A stretch of 64,000 bases of DNA from Bacillus sp. AFS037270 (GCF_002585305.1 NZ_NUNF01000010.1:1-64000); one strand, 5' to 3'. Shown: positions 16,907 through 26,552, counted from the first letter of the stretch. The notes: a model not told the origin generated them from the letters alone. Numbers and translations are program-made.

Positions 16907-18250
16907 ATGCATATAGTCGTCGTCGGTCTTAACTATAAAACTGCCCCTGTTGAAATCCGTGAGCGGTTGACCTTTAATGAAACCGATCTTGTGGATGCGA
17001 TAAAACAATTAAATTCAAAAAAGAGCATCCTAGAAAATATCATCTTGTCTACATGTAATCGTACAGAAATTTATGCGGTCGTGGATCAGCTTCATACAGG
17101 CCGTTATTATATAAAAGAATTTCTGTCTGAATGGTTCGGAATCGAGCAAGCGGAATTTTCACCGTTCCTCTTTGTTTATGAGGATGAGGGTGCAGTAGAC
17201 CACTTATTCAATGTAACATGTGGACTAAATTCCATGGTTCTCGGAGAAACTCAAATTCTCGGACAGGTACGAACAAGCTTTTTGTTAGCACAACAGGAGG
17301 AAACCATAGGCTCCGTGTTTAAACACCTCTTTAAACAAGCCGTTACGCTTGCAAAACGAGCACATTCTGAAACAGATATTGGCGCCAATGCTGTTTCTGT
17401 CAGCTATGCAGCGGTTGAACTAGCGAAGAAGATTTTTGGTTCGCTTGAGAATAAGCATGTCTTAATCTTTGGCGCTGGAAAAATGGGTGAACTGGCTGCT
17501 CAGAACTTACACGGCAACGGTGTGAAACAGGTAACCGTGATTAATCGTACGTATGAAAAAGCACAAGCACTTGCAAGCCGTTTTGACGGTGAGGCAAAAA
17601 ATATTACTGAATTAGAGAAATCACTGGTAAAGGCTGATATCCTAATCAGTTCAACAGGTGCTAAGGATTTGGTTATTTCAAAAGAGTTAATCGCAAAAGT
17701 CGAGAAAAAGCGGAAAGGGAAACCGCTGTTTATGGTCGATATTGCGGTACCTCGTGATTTAGACCCAAGAATAGCTGAACTTGATAATGTTTTTTTATAC
17801 GATATTGACGATTTAGAAGGCATTGTTGAAGCAAACTTGCAGGAGCGTCAAAAAGCCGCAGCGAAAATCAGGCTCATGATCGAAAAGGAAATTGTCGATT
17901 TTAAACAGTGGCTAGGCACGCTTGGAGTGGTCCCTGTTATCTCTGCACTTCGTGAAAAAGCACTGGCGATTCAAGCAGAAACGATGGTTAGTCTTGAACG
18001 GAAACTGCCAAACCTAAGCGAACATGATATTAAAGTCCTAAATAAACATACAAAGAGCATCATTAATCAGCTCTTAAAGGATCCTATTTTACAAGCAAAA
18101 GAATTGGCGGCAAGACCAGATGCAGATCAGACAATGGAATTGTTTATGAAGATCTTTAATATTGAAGGGCTTGTTCAGGAACAACATTCGAGAGCAGCTA
18201 AAACGAATAAAATGCCGGTTGGAGAAGTTCAGGCTTCTTTTCAGTCATAA
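16907..18250 (+). CDS. hemA: Glutamyl-tRNA reductase HemA
   Basis: Reduces glutamyl-tRNA to glutamate-1-semialdehyde with NADPH, the first committed step of tetrapyrrole synthesis by the C5 route. It has 447 residues. The catalytic Cys50 is in [23 protein letters not shown] is the family signature, [11 protein letters not shown] (about 188) is the NADPH-binding loop, and a helical dimerisation domain ends the protein. It heads the hemAXCDBL operon, with hemX following after 12 bases. Candidate promoter elements lie upstream. Confidence 0.97.
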   Translation: MHIVVVGLNYKTAPVEIRERLTFNETDLVDAIKQLNSKKSILENIILSTCNRTEIYAVVDQLHTGRYYIKEFLSEWFGIEQAEFSPFLFVYEDEGAVDHLFNVTCGLNSMVLGETQILGQVRTSFLLAQQEETIGSVFKHLFKQAVTLAKRAHSETDIGANAVSVSYAAVELAKKIFGSLENKHVLIFGAGKMGELAAQNLHGNGVKQVTVINRTYEKAQALASRFDGEAKNITELEKSLVKADILISSTGAKDLVISKELIAKVEKKRKGKPLFMVDIAVPRDLDPRIAELDNVFLYDIDDLEGIVEANLQERQKAAAKIRLMIEKEIVDFKQWLGTLGVVPVISALREKALAIQAETMVSLERKLPNLSEHDIKVLNKHTKSIINQLLKDPILQAKELAARPDADQTMELFMKIFNIEGLVQEQHSRAAKTNKMPVGEVQASFQS

Positions 18251-18262
18251 GGGGTTGTTGCT

Positions 18263-19096
18263 ATGTTTAACACTCTTTTGACAAGGCTTCACGAATTTAC
18301 AGTTGTTCTATATGCCTTCAGTGTGTTGTTATATTTTTTCGACTTCATTCACCATAACCGGAAGGCAAACCGTATTGCTTTCTGGTTACTTGCATTTGTA
18401 TGGATATTGCAAACCGTCTTTCTCTCTTTATATATGATAACTACAGGCAGGTTCCCTGTACTAACCATTTTTGAGGGACTCTATTTTTATGCCTGGGTTT
18501 TAGTAACATTGTCGATTATTATCAATCACTTATTACGGGTCGATTTTATCGTTTTTTTTACTAATATACTTGGATTTACCGTCATGGCCATCCATACTTT
18601 TGTGCCGATGCAATACCATTCACATACTCTTGCAACTAAGCTTGTATCTGAACTGCTGTTAATTCACATTACGATGGCGATTCTTTCTTACGGAGCCTTT
18701 TCTCTATCATTTGTATTTTCATCTTTATATTTACTTCAATACGATTTATTGAAACGGAAAAAATGGGGAACACGCCTAATCCGGCTTGCTGACTTGGAGA
18801 AACTTGAAAAATTATCATACATATTCGCTGTTATTGGCGTTCCGATGCTGCTTCTCAGTCTAATTTTAGGTCTCCAGTGGGCATTTCTTAAGGTTCCGGG
18901 AATGCCGTGGTACGATATGAAAATTATTGGTTCATTCCTGTTACTTTCAGCCTATAGTATTTATTTATACCTGCGGATTGTAAAAAATCTCTCTGGCAGA
19001 CAATTAGCCATTTGGAATACAGCGTCCTTTTTAATTGTCCTAATAAACTTTTTCTTATTTGGTCGATTATCATCATTTCATTTATGGTATGCATAA
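18263..19096 (+). CDS. hemX: HemX, cytochrome c assembly-family membrane protein
   Basis: An integral membrane protein of 277 residues with about eight hydrophobic segments, in the CcmC/ResC-like cytochrome c assembly family. It has the histidine-containing loops of that family. In B. subtilis HemX lowers HemA abundance. RBS GGGGTTG (18251-18257) precedes ATG 18263. It lies between hemA and hemC in the operon. Confidence 0.93.
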   Translation: MFNTLLTRLHEFTVVLYAFSVLLYFFDFIHHNRKANRIAFWLLAFVWILQTVFLSLYMITTGRFPVLTIFEGLYFYAWVLVTLSIIINHLLRVDFIVFFTNILGFTVMAIHTFVPMQYHSHTLATKLVSELLLIHITMAILSYGAFSLSFVFSSLYLLQYDLLKRKKWGTRLIRLADLEKLEKLSYIFAVIGVPMLLLSLILGLQWAFLKVPGMPWYDMKIIGSFLLLSAYSIYLYLRIVKNLSGRQLAIWNTASFLIVLINFFLFGRLSSFHLWYA

Positions 19097-19110
19097 CTTA
19101 GGAGGCAATC

Positions 19111-20049
19111 ATGAGAAAAATTATTGTTGGTTCTAGACGAAGCAAATTGGCGTTAACACAAACGAATTGGGTAATTGACCAGCTTAAAAAGCTAAATCCC
19201 AATTTTGAATTTGAGGTCAAAGAAATTGTGACCAAAGGTGATAAGATTCAAGATGTAACCCTTTCAAAGGTTGGCGGAAAAGGATTATTTGTTAAAGAAA
19301 TCGAACAGGCTATGCTTGATAAAGAGATTGATATGGCTGTCCATAGTATGAAAGATATGCCGGCAGTCCTTCCTGAAGGATTAACGATCGGCTGCATTCC
19401 ATTCCGTGAAGATCACCGTGACGCATTGATTTCGAAGGGCCATGTGAAATTGAATGACTTAAAGCCAGGTGCCATCATCGGTACAAGCAGTCTTCGCCGC
19501 AGCTCCCAGCTTTTAGCTCAGCGTCCTGATTTAGAGATTAAATGGATTCGCGGAAATGTGGATACGAGATTAGAAAAATTAGAATCAGGTGAATACGATG
19601 CCATTATTCTAGCTGCTGCAGGTCTATCCCGTCTTGGCTGGGCGAAGGAAGTCGTAACGGAATTTATTGATGCTGATATTTGTGTTCCTGCAGTGGGTCA
19701 AGGGGCATTATCCATTGAATGCCGTGAGGACGATAAGGAGCTGCTAGAGCTGTTTGAAAAATTCACTTGTAAAAAAACAGAAAAAGCCGTTCGTGCTGAA
19801 CGGGCGTTCCTTCACAAAATGGAGGGCGGCTGCCAGGTGCCGATTGCCGGCTTTGCACAAGTAAACGAAAATGATGAAGTAATCTTAAATGTTTTAGTCG
19901 GCTCACCAGAAGGTCAAGAGATTTTCAGAGAAGAACTTCGCGGACAAAATCCGGAAGAGCTCGGAATGCAGGCTGCTGATTTATTAATTAAAAAAGGAGC
20001 CAAGGACCTGATTGATCGAGTTAAGCGGGAGCTTGAAGGTCGTGAGTAA
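19111..20049 (+). CDS. hemC: Porphobilinogen deaminase (hydroxymethylbilane synthase)
   Basis: Joins four porphobilinogens into hydroxymethylbilane. It has 312 residues. The dipyrromethane cofactor attaches to Cys241 in GGCQVPIAG. Substrate-binding arginines lie in [11 protein letters not shown] and RGNVDTRL, and the catalytic aspartate is in [14 protein letters not shown] precedes ATG 19111. The hemD start lies inside its last codons, so translation is coupled. Confidence 0.97.
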   Translation: MRKIIVGSRRSKLALTQTNWVIDQLKKLNPNFEFEVKEIVTKGDKIQDVTLSKVGGKGLFVKEIEQAMLDKEIDMAVHSMKDMPAVLPEGLTIGCIPFREDHRDALISKGHVKLNDLKPGAIIGTSSLRRSSQLLAQRPDLEIKWIRGNVDTRLEKLESGEYDAIILAAAGLSRLGWAKEVVTEFIDADICVPAVGQGALSIECREDDKELLELFEKFTCKKTEKAVRAERAFLHKMEGGCQVPIAGFAQVNENDEVILNVLVGSPEGQEIFREELRGQNPEELGMQAADLLIKKGAKDLIDRVKRELEGRE

Positions 20050-20818
20050 AACTTGCGCTTTGCTTGATAAAAAGGTTCTTGTTCCTAGAGGACGAGGTCA
20101 AGCAAAATCATTCTCAAAGCTAGTCGAGAGGTATGGAGGGATTCCTGTTGAAATCCCTCTAATTGCCTTTCGACCGATTGAAAAAAATCAACGTCTTCAA
20201 GTATGTTTGGAGGCCATTGGTACATATGACTGGATTATCTTTACGAGCAATGTCACGGTCGAAACTTTTTTTTCTTTTTGCGATAGTGATGCAGCTGGAT
20301 TGCCTAAAATTGCGGTAATCGGGAAGAAAACGGCCGAGGTCTTGCTGGAAAGGGGGATTCACCCGGCATTTGTCCCTTCGGCCTATGTTGCCGAGGAGTT
20401 TGTCGAGGAGTTTTTACCTCTAGTTGATGCCCCAGCCAAGATTTTGCTCCCAAAAGGCAACTTGGCTCGGAAGTATATTGCCAATTCGTTAACGGCGGCA
20501 GGGGCACAAGTCGATGAAGTGGTTATTTATGAGACGTATTTGCCTGAGGAAAGCCGTTTGAAGCTGGCCCAGATGCTTTCAGAAAATGAACTGGATATCC
20601 TCACCTTTACTAGTCCTTCGACGGTTGATCACCTCATGGAGGTCGTGAAGGAGTACGGTTTGGAGGAGCAGTTGAAAAAATGTATAATCGGCTGTATTGG
20701 ACCCGTTACGGAAAAACAGCTGCTTGAGTATGGTTTAACGGTGCATGCGTCACCGGAGCGGTATACCGTGAAGGATATGATGGAGAGCACGATTGGTTAT
20801 CTTGAGAATGAAGGTTGA
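20042..20818 (+). CDS. hemD: Uroporphyrinogen-III synthase
   Basis: Cyclises and inverts ring D of hydroxymethylbilane to give uroporphyrinogen III. It has 258 residues. The fold is recognised from [12 protein letters not shown] at the N-terminus, [14 protein letters not shown], and the C-terminal [14 protein letters not shown] and [15 protein letters not shown] blocks. I chose GTG 20042, overlapping the hemC stop by 8 bases, with GGGAG (20027-20031) upstream; a frame to 20012 is open but has no better site. It is followed by a 21-bp-period repeat array before hemB. Confidence 0.93.
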   Translation: MSKTCALLDKKVLVPRGRGQAKSFSKLVERYGGIPVEIPLIAFRPIEKNQRLQVCLEAIGTYDWIIFTSNVTVETFFSFCDSDAAGLPKIAVIGKKTAEVLLERGIHPAFVPSAYVAEEFVEEFLPLVDAPAKILLPKGNLARKYIANSLTAAGAQVDEVVIYETYLPEESRLKLAQMLSENELDILTFTSPSTVDHLMEVVKEYGLEEQLKKCIIGCIGPVTEKQLLEYGLTVHASPERYTVKDMMESTIGYLENEG

Positions 20819-20830
20819 TGATGGGTATCC

Positions 20831-20995
20831 GCCAGTAAAAAGTAGACGTGCGCCAGTAAAATTGAGCTATGCGTCAGATATCGTGGTTTATCCGCCAGGA
20901 ATTGTTTGCTATCCGCCAGTAAATAGACGCCATTCGCCAGATAACTGAGCGTATCCGCCACTAAACGAAAGTTATCCGCCAGTAACAAACTTAAA
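20831..20995. repeat. 21-bp-period intergenic repeat array B (8 units)
   Basis: GCCAG (GTCAG or GCCAC once each) recurs at 20831, 20852, 20873, 20894, 20915, 20936, 20957 and 20978, exactly 21 bases apart. The consensus is TATCCGCCAGTAA, with 8-9 variable bases. Because 21 is seven codons, the minus strand is open here and reads as LLAD-x-x-x-type seven-residue repeats. The array fills the only large gap inside the hem operon. Confidence 0.9.
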
Positions 20996-21021
20996 TTAAA
21001 ATATTTGGAGGTAAAAATAGA

Positions 21022-22002
21022 ATGGAACTTCAATTTCAACGTCACCGCCGACTACGGACAAGTGCTAATATGCGTGCGCTTGTAAGAGAAAATCACATTA
21101 GACCAGAAGACTTCATTTATCCGTTATTTATATATGAAGGCGAAAATATCCGTAAAGAAGTCTCATCTATGCCGGGAGTATTCCAAGTATCAATGGACAA
21201 TCTTCAAGCAGAAATGGAAGACATCGTTGCACACGGTATCAAGTCTGTATTACTATTCGGAATCCCAACCACAAAAGATGCCTGCGGAACGCAAGCCTTT
21301 CATGACCATGGGATCGTTCAAATCGCAACCCGTTACATAAAAGAACATTTTCCAGAAATCATCATCGTTGCAGATACCTGTCTCTGTGAATATACCGACC
21401 ATGGACATTGCGGAATGGTTGAAGGAGACAAAATCCTTAACGACCAATCCCTTGATTTACTCGTAAAAACAGCTGTCGCCCAAGCAAAAGCAGGTGCTGA
21501 CATTATTGCCCCTTCAAACATGATGGACGGGTTTGTTGCTGCAATTCGCGCGGGATTAGATGAGGCAGGATTTACTGAGATTCCAATCATGTCTTATGCC
21601 GTTAAATATGCGTCCGCATTCTACGGACCGTTCCGTGAAGCTGCCGAGGGTGCACCACAGTTCGGTGACCGGAAAACTTACCAAATGGACCCAGCAAACC
21701 GCCTTGAAGCTTTCAGAGAAGCAGAATCCGATGTGGCAGAAGGCGCAGACTTCTTAATCGTGAAGCCTGGTATGCCATACCTAGACATCGTCCGGGATGT
21801 AAAAAACAACTTTAATCTGCCTGTTGTTATCTATAACGTAAGCGGTGAGTATGCCATGATTAAAGCTGCCGCGCAAAATGGCTGGATTGACGAGAAAAAT
21901 ACAGTAATGGAAATGCTGGTTGGCATGAAGCGTGCTGGCGCTGACCTAATCATCACATATCATGCAAAAGATGCATGCCGCTGGTTAAAAGAAGCGGAAT
22001 AA
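21022..22002 (+). CDS. hemB: Delta-aminolevulinic acid dehydratase (porphobilinogen synthase)
   Basis: Condenses two aminolevulinates to porphobilinogen. It has 326 residues. Schiff-base lysines are Lys195 (SYAVKYAS) and Lys248 (LIVKPGMPY). The zinc cysteines Cys120, Cys122 and Cys130 ([13 protein letters not shown]) mark the zinc-dependent type. GGAGG precedes ATG 21022. It is separated from hemD by the repeat array but probably still co-transcribed, as no terminator is seen between them. Confidence 0.97.
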   Translation: MELQFQRHRRLRTSANMRALVRENHIRPEDFIYPLFIYEGENIRKEVSSMPGVFQVSMDNLQAEMEDIVAHGIKSVLLFGIPTTKDACGTQAFHDHGIVQIATRYIKEHFPEIIIVADTCLCEYTDHGHCGMVEGDKILNDQSLDLLVKTAVAQAKAGADIIAPSNMMDGFVAAIRAGLDEAGFTEIPIMSYAVKYASAFYGPFREAAEGAPQFGDRKTYQMDPANRLEAFREAESDVAEGADFLIVKPGMPYLDIVRDVKNNFNLPVVIYNVSGEYAMIKAAAQNGWIDEKNTVMEMLVGMKRAGADLIITYHAKDACRWLKEAE

Positions 22003-22027
22003 ACAACACTTGAAATGAGGGAAAAGA

Positions 22028-23314
22028 ATGCGTTCGTATACCAAATCGATTGAAGCATTTAAAGAAGCCCAAAATCTAATGCCTGGCGGTGTGAACAGCC
22101 CGGTTCGTGCCTTTAAATCCGTTAATATGAGCCCGATCTTTATGGAAAGAGGCAAAGGGTCAAAAATATATGATATAGACGGCAATGAATATATCGATTA
22201 TGTACTATCGTGGGGTCCGCTGATTTTAGGGCATTCCAATGATCGTGTCGTCGAGGCCTTGAAAAAAACAGCTGAATTCGGGACAAGCTTTGGTGCCCCA
22301 ACTGAGTTAGAAACAAAATTAGCACAACTTGTAATTGAGCGCGTGCCGTCGATTGAAGTAGTCAGAATGGTCAACTCCGGAACGGAAGCGACAATGAGTG
22401 CACTTCGATTAGCACGAGGCTATACAGGCCGCAACAAAATTTTAAAATTCGAAGGCTGCTACCATGGCCATGGCGACTCCTTATTAATTAAAGCAGGTTC
22501 AGGTGTCGCTACATTAGGGCTGCCTGACAGCCCAGGTGTTCCTGAAGGGATTGCTAAAAATACGATTACGGTTCCTTATAATGATCTTGAAAGTGTTAAA
22601 TATGCATTTGAGCAATTTGGCGATGATATTGCATGTATTATCGTGGAGCCAGTGGCTGGAAACATGGGTCTTGTTCCGCCACTTCCAGGCTTCTTAGAAG
22701 GTCTTCGTGAGCTGACAACAGCCAATGGTTCGTTACTCATTTTTGATGAAGTTATGACCGGTTTCCGTGTCGGCTACAACTGTGCACAAGGCTATTTTAA
22801 TATAACGCCTGACATTACCTGTCTTGGAAAAGTCATCGGCGGCGGACTTCCTGTTGGTGCTTACGGTGGTAAAGCTGAAATCATGCAGCAAATCGCTCCA
22901 AGCGGCCCAATTTACCAGGCAGGGACACTCTCAGGTAACCCGCTTGCAATGACGGCAGGTCTTGAAACATTAAGCCAATTAACACCTGAGCACTATCAAG
23001 AGTTTATCCGCAAAGGTGATCTGCTGCAAAAAGGTTTTGAAGCAGCGGCTGAAAAGTATGATATTCCAATTAGTTTTAACCGTGCAGGTTCGATGATTGG
23101 TTTCTTCTTCACGAACGAAGCTGTCATTAACTATGAAAAAGCAAAGACATCTAATTTAGACTTCTTTGCGGCCTATTATCGCGAAATGGCTAATCAAGGG
23201 GTATTCTTACCACCATCTCAGTTTGAAGGCTTATTCCTATCCGTAGAGCACTCTGATGAGGATATTGAAAAAACGATTCAAGCAGCTGAAGTTGCTTTCT
23301 CGAAACTTAAATAA
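22028..23314 (+). CDS. hemL: Glutamate-1-semialdehyde 2,1-aminomutase
   Basis: A PLP enzyme that converts glutamate-1-semialdehyde to 5-aminolevulinate. It has 428 residues. The PLP lysine is Lys268 in [20 protein letters not shown] is the cofactor aspartate block, and [15 protein letters not shown] binds the phosphate. It is the last gene of the hem operon and is followed by a strong terminator. Confidence 0.97.
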   Translation: MRSYTKSIEAFKEAQNLMPGGVNSPVRAFKSVNMSPIFMERGKGSKIYDIDGNEYIDYVLSWGPLILGHSNDRVVEALKKTAEFGTSFGAPTELETKLAQLVIERVPSIEVVRMVNSGTEATMSALRLARGYTGRNKILKFEGCYHGHGDSLLIKAGSGVATLGLPDSPGVPEGIAKNTITVPYNDLESVKYAFEQFGDDIACIIVEPVAGNMGLVPPLPGFLEGLRELTTANGSLLIFDEVMTGFRVGYNCAQGYFNITPDITCLGKVIGGGLPVGAYGGKAEIMQQIAPSGPIYQAGTLSGNPLAMTAGLETLSQLTPEHYQEFIRKGDLLQKGFEAAAEKYDIPISFNRAGSMIGFFFTNEAVINYEKAKTSNLDFFAAYYREMANQGVFLPPSQFEGLFLSVEHSDEDIEKTIQAAEVAFSKLK

Positions 23315-23326
23315 TAACTGTTTTTG

Positions 23327-23369
23327 CACCCGCTTTGTTAAGAGTGGGTGTATTTTTTTTTTTTTTTTT
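23327..23369 (+). terminator. Terminator of the hem operon with a 17-T run
   Basis: CACCC (23327-23331) pairs with GGGTG (23346-23350), extended by CTTT/AAGAG. A run of 17 T follows (23353-23369), longer than needed for termination and prone to length variation. Confidence 0.75.
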
Positions 23370-23395
23370 CATAATTGGGTGTAAGTGGAAAATTA

Positions 23396-23515
23396 TCCAA
23401 TAAGCAAAGAAAATGAGACAATCATGTTCAAAAATGAGCCAAACCCGCCGAAAAATGAGCCAATTATCACCTAAAACGAGCCAATCTAACTGAAAAATCA
23501 GCCAAACAGAATAAA
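23396..23515. repeat. 21-bp-period intergenic repeat array C (6 units)
   Basis: TCCAA, GACAA and then GCCAA (four times) occur at 23396, 23417, 23438, 23459, 23480 and 23501, exactly 21 bases apart. The consensus AAAAATGAGCCAA is the same as array A, 12 kb away. The other bases of each unit vary. It lies between the hem operon terminator and the spoVID promoter. Confidence 0.88.
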
Positions 23516-23562
23516 GAGCCCATCAAAAACATTTCTTTTTGCAAGTCAGAATACCATTTTTA

Positions 23563-23591
23563 TCATAAAAAATTGTCCTCCCACATAGAGT
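23563..23591 (+). promoter_or_regulatory. Sigma-E-type promoter of spoVID
   Basis: TCATAAA (23563-23569), 14 bases, CATAGAGT (23584-23591), close to the sigma-E pattern TCATATT-14-CATACAAT. B. subtilis spoVID is a mother-cell sigma-E gene. Confidence 0.5.
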
Positions 23592-23640
23592 TTAAGTGAC
23601 ATAGTGATTTTGCGTGGAGGATACGAAAGGAGGAGTCGCT

Positions 23641-24750
23641 TTGTCCCAAGAGAATCAATCGTGTCTGCGATTTTCCTTGGAGGAGTCATTGTGGTTTAGA
23701 AAAGGACAGGAAGTCGAGGAACTCATTTCGATTTCCCTAGACCCGGACATCACCATCCAGGAAAACGATCAGTACGTAACCATACGTGGTTCGCTCCAAC
23801 TAACTGGCGAATATAAAAGTTACGAAGCAAGCGAAGTGAGTGAAGAGGAAGGGGTTACCTCCCAAAAATTTGTCGAGAGAGTAGCTGAACTGGAAGAGGC
23901 GGGATCCTGTGAATTTTCGCACAGATTCCCAGTCGATATCACGATTCCGAATAATCGGATTCAAAGCATCTATGATATTGACGTCCTTGTAGAATCATTT
24001 GATTATTCCATCCCAGAGCGCAGCTGCATCAAGCTTTCCGCCGAGTTAACGATTAGTGGCTTATATGGGAATGAACAAGTTGAACAGCAGCAGCAAGAGG
24101 AAGAGCAAGAGTTTGAAGTGCTTCACCGTTATGAAGAGGAAGAAGTGGAAGTAGAACAACCTGCCGTCCATAGCAGCTTTGAAAACAACTTCTTGTTTGA
24201 AGCCGAAGCAAGGAAACCGCAGGAAGAAGAAGAACCAGTTGAAATCTTACCGAATTTCCCTACCTTCAATTATCATCCTCAGGTCGAGGAAGAAGAGGAG
24301 GAAGAGACAGAAGAGTATTCTCCTGCATGGAATTTGCAGGAGGCTAGGAGTGAAGGGAGCCATCCTGAAGCGGTTGAAACGACCGCAGAAGTTATTGTAG
24401 TGAAAGATCACGCTCCACAGCACCATGAAGAAATTATTGTTGCAGAAGTGGAAATTTCTGAGGAAAGTTCATCTTCTTCTTCAGAAGAGCCGCCAAAAGC
24501 AGTGAAAAAGAAGAAGGTTGCTAAGAAGAAAAGTATGACGTTGACAGAGTTCTTTGCCCGTAAGGATGAAAGAACAGGCCAAACGAAATTAAAGGTTTGC
24601 ATTGTTCAAAAAGGGGATACGGTTGCTAGCTTAGCAGACCGCTATGATGTATCCGTTCCGAACCTACTCCGTGTCAATAATCTTGATTTAAATCAAGATG
24701 TATCTGTTGGTCAGGTTCTTTATATTCCAGGGACACTGGCAAAAAATTAG
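23641..24750 (+). CDS. spoVID: Stage VI sporulation protein D (spore coat morphogenesis)
   Basis: A mother-cell protein that makes the assembling coat encase the forespore. It has 369 residues. The conserved N-terminal coat-encasement domain (about 1-140) includes FSLEESLWF, ISLDPDI and FPVDITIPNNR. A very acidic Glu-rich middle follows (about 145-300), then a basic patch (KKKKVAKKK). The C-terminal LysM domain is at about 315-365 (VQKGDTVASLADRYDVS, QVLYIPG). The start is TTG 23641 with AAAGGAGG (23626-23633). A sigma-E-type promoter lies upstream. Its partner SafA usually lies after nadA, just outside this window. Confidence 0.93.
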   Translation: MSQENQSCLRFSLEESLWFRKGQEVEELISISLDPDITIQENDQYVTIRGSLQLTGEYKSYEASEVSEEEGVTSQKFVERVAELEEAGSCEFSHRFPVDITIPNNRIQSIYDIDVLVESFDYSIPERSCIKLSAELTISGLYGNEQVEQQQQEEEQEFEVLHRYEEEEVEVEQPAVHSSFENNFLFEAEARKPQEEEEPVEILPNFPTFNYHPQVEEEEEEETEEYSPAWNLQEARSEGSHPEAVETTAEVIVVKDHAPQHHEEIIVAEVEISEESSSSSSEEPPKAVKKKKVAKKKSMTLTEFFARKDERTGQTKLKVCIVQKGDTVASLADRYDVSVPNLLRVNNLDLNQDVSVGQVLYIPGTLAKN

Positions 24751-24766
24751 AGGATGAACAAAAAGA

Positions 24767-24804
24767 TGAGCGGGTTTTTTTCCAACCTGCTCAGCTTATT
24801 TTTC
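24767..24804 (+). terminator. Terminator of spoVID
   Basis: TGAGCGGGTT pairs with AACCTGCTCA through one G-U pair, followed by TTATTTTT. Confidence 0.7.
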
Positions 24805-24853
24805 TTAAAGTTTTACTAATCTTCGCCTTTCATTGAAAGAGAGATGACATCTC

Positions 24854-25894
24854 ATGAGCGAAATGAATCGGTTAGGATCCATAGCACCAATTTTACAAAA
24901 TTATCTTGTCGAGCCTTATTTTGTTGAAGACTACGGGATTGTTCAAAAGGTTTATTCTAATAAGGGCACCTTTGCACTGAAAAAAATCCCTCCTACAACA
25001 GGGACAGATTTCATCCGTCATGTTCACCTGCTATATCAAAAAGGCTTCAACCGCATCGTCCCCATCTATCCAACCATGGATGGCAGGTATGCGGTTTTAC
25101 ATGAGAATAATCTTTATTATTTAATGCCGTGGATGCCCAATGATCAAAAAGAAAACCGTGATCAGCAAAATTTCGAGTTATTTAGAGAGTTAGCTAGACT
25201 TCATACCCTGTCTGCGAAGGAAGTAACGGTCAACAAAGAAGAACGTACTGAGCACTACGAAACCACCATTCAGCAGCTTGAAAAGCACCAGGAATTCCTT
25301 GATGGCTTCATGGATGAATGTGAAAAGAAGACCTATATGTCACCGTTTCAGTTGTTGTATTGCTTATACTATAACGAAATCAGCCAGGCGCTCCGGTTTT
25401 CGAAAGCCAAATTCGAGGAATGGTATGAAACGACGAAAGAAGACGAAAAGGCACGAATGGTGATTACTCACGGGAAATTATCTCCCGAACATTTTCTCTA
25501 CGATGACCGGGGGTACGGTTTTTTTATTAATTTTGAAAATGCCCGTTATGGGTCCCCCATCCATGATCTGCTCCCATATTTATCAAGGGCCTTAAACACA
25601 AGACCAAAGCGGAGTGATACCGCGATTGACTGGGTGTATCATTACTTTAAGTATTTCCCTTATAAAGAGGATGAAAAGTTATTATTCAACAGCTATTTAG
25701 CCTTACCCGTTCCGATCATGCAAGTGGTCGATAGCTATTACAAGAAACAAGGAAGAAAGAATGAAATGAAGTTTGTTCGAAAACTGCAGGAGAAGTATTG
25801 GCACTTGAAAAATTCAGAGTATGTTGTGATGCGGATGACCGAAATCGAGAACCAACGAAAGCAGGCAAAAGAAGGAGCCCAGCAGCAGTCATAA
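24854..25894 (+). CDS. ysxE: Spore coat protein YsxE (CotS-like kinase fold)
   Basis: A protein of 346 residues in the CotS/YsxE family, with an aminoglycoside-phosphotransferase-like fold. The N-terminal lobe contains FALKKIPPTTG, where kinases have the ATP lysine. The loop equivalent to the catalytic site reads VITHGKLSPEHFLYDD, followed by GFFINFENARYGSPIHDL. Asp of the usual HGDxxxxN is replaced by Lys (HGKLSPEH), so kinase activity is doubtful. In B. subtilis it is a coat protein made with spoVID, here 100 bases upstream. Confidence 0.9.
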   Translation: MSEMNRLGSIAPILQNYLVEPYFVEDYGIVQKVYSNKGTFALKKIPPTTGTDFIRHVHLLYQKGFNRIVPIYPTMDGRYAVLHENNLYYLMPWMPNDQKENRDQQNFELFRELARLHTLSAKEVTVNKEERTEHYETTIQQLEKHQEFLDGFMDECEKKTYMSPFQLLYCLYYNEISQALRFSKAKFEEWYETTKEDEKARMVITHGKLSPEHFLYDDRGYGFFINFENARYGSPIHDLLPYLSRALNTRPKRSDTAIDWVYHYFKYFPYKEDEKLLFNSYLALPVPIMQVVDSYYKKQGRKNEMKFVRKLQEKYWHLKNSEYVVMRMTEIENQRKQAKEGAQQQS

Positions 25895-25911
25895 CCTGCA
25901 TGATGGGCTCC

Positions 25912-26106
25912 TTAAATTATGTCAAAATAGAGGGAAACAGCAATCACAAGAAAAATGGTTAACAGCAATACATCGAGAATGGTTGGTAAAAACAGTGTGC
26001 GGATAAATTGAAAGATGCTGAAGGGAACAATCAATTGTGCGGCAATCCTGCGTGAAGTGATAAACCAGGGACGGTATTTATATTTGTGGAAATTGTTTCG
26101 TTTCAC
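25912..26106 (-). CDS. Small conserved-looking membrane protein
   Basis: A protein of 64 residues from GTG 26106, with GGGGAGG eight bases upstream on the minus strand. The N-terminus is basic (KRNNFHKYKYRPWF), with two hydrophobic segments at about 22-40 and 42-62 (IFQFIRTLFLP, ILDVLLLTIFLVIAVSLYF). The strong ribosome site supports a real gene, convergent to ysxE with an 18-base gap. I recall similar small proteins beside valS in other Bacillaceae but cannot check. Function unknown. Confidence 0.65.
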   Translation of the reverse strand: MKRNNFHKYKYRPWFITSRRIAAQLIVPFSIFQFIRTLFLPTILDVLLLTIFLVIAVSLYFDII

Positions 26107-26220
26107 GTTTCGAACCTCCCCAACAAGATAAAACTTTTATTTATGTATATTCCAAAAGCCTATAGAAGTTCTCTTCATCTTTACATAGTGTATAAAAAAT
26201 AAAAAAATTGGTCATCCTGA

Positions 26221-26250
26221 TTGACGTCACTCCCCTTTTTTGGGTAGTAT
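26221..26250 (+). promoter_or_regulatory. Sigma-A-type promoter of the valS T-box leader
   Basis: TTGACG (26221-26226), 18 bases, TAGTAT (26245-26250). Confidence 0.55.
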
Positions 26251-26264
26251 AACAATATAATTTA

Positions 26265-26516
26265 AAATGAGAGCTACGACAGGGAAGAGTACAATGCACT
26301 CCTGCTTTAAGAGAGGGAAATCATTAGCTGGAAGATTTCCTATGCAGAACATTGGAAAGTCGCCCATGAGCTTCTTCTGCGAACGGAGAAATCCTAGTAG
26401 TTGAAGACGGATAAAATCCGTTATCTAAGTTAAGAGCCAATCGTGTTTTTGGATTGGAAAAAAGGTGGTACCGCGAAGCAAACTCCATTCGTCCTTTTAT
26501 GACGAAGGGGTTTTTT
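26265..26516 (+). promoter_or_regulatory. T-box leader of valS
   Basis: A tRNA-sensing riboswitch. The T-box sequence AAGGTGGTACCGCG (26462-26475) is followed by an intrinsic terminator (TTCGTC / GACGAA with flanking CC/GG and T6, 26483-26516). Stem I covers about 26270-26375 with AGAGAGGGAA and the AAAGTCG specifier region; GTC at 26359-26361 would be read by tRNA-Val(GAC). Uncharged tRNA-Val should stabilise the antiterminator and allow valS transcription. Confidence 0.9.
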
Positions 26517-26552
26517 GTATTTAACGGAATTTTGAAGGAGGAAACAAACAAA

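Noticed and set aside
20831..20995. CRISPR array
   Set aside because: Units are only 21 bp with about 12 conserved bases, there are no 30-bp spacers, and no cas genes lie nearby.
26454..26552. N-terminal extension of ValS
   Set aside because: This part of the open frame is the T-box terminator region, and the strong ribosome site precedes ATG 26553.
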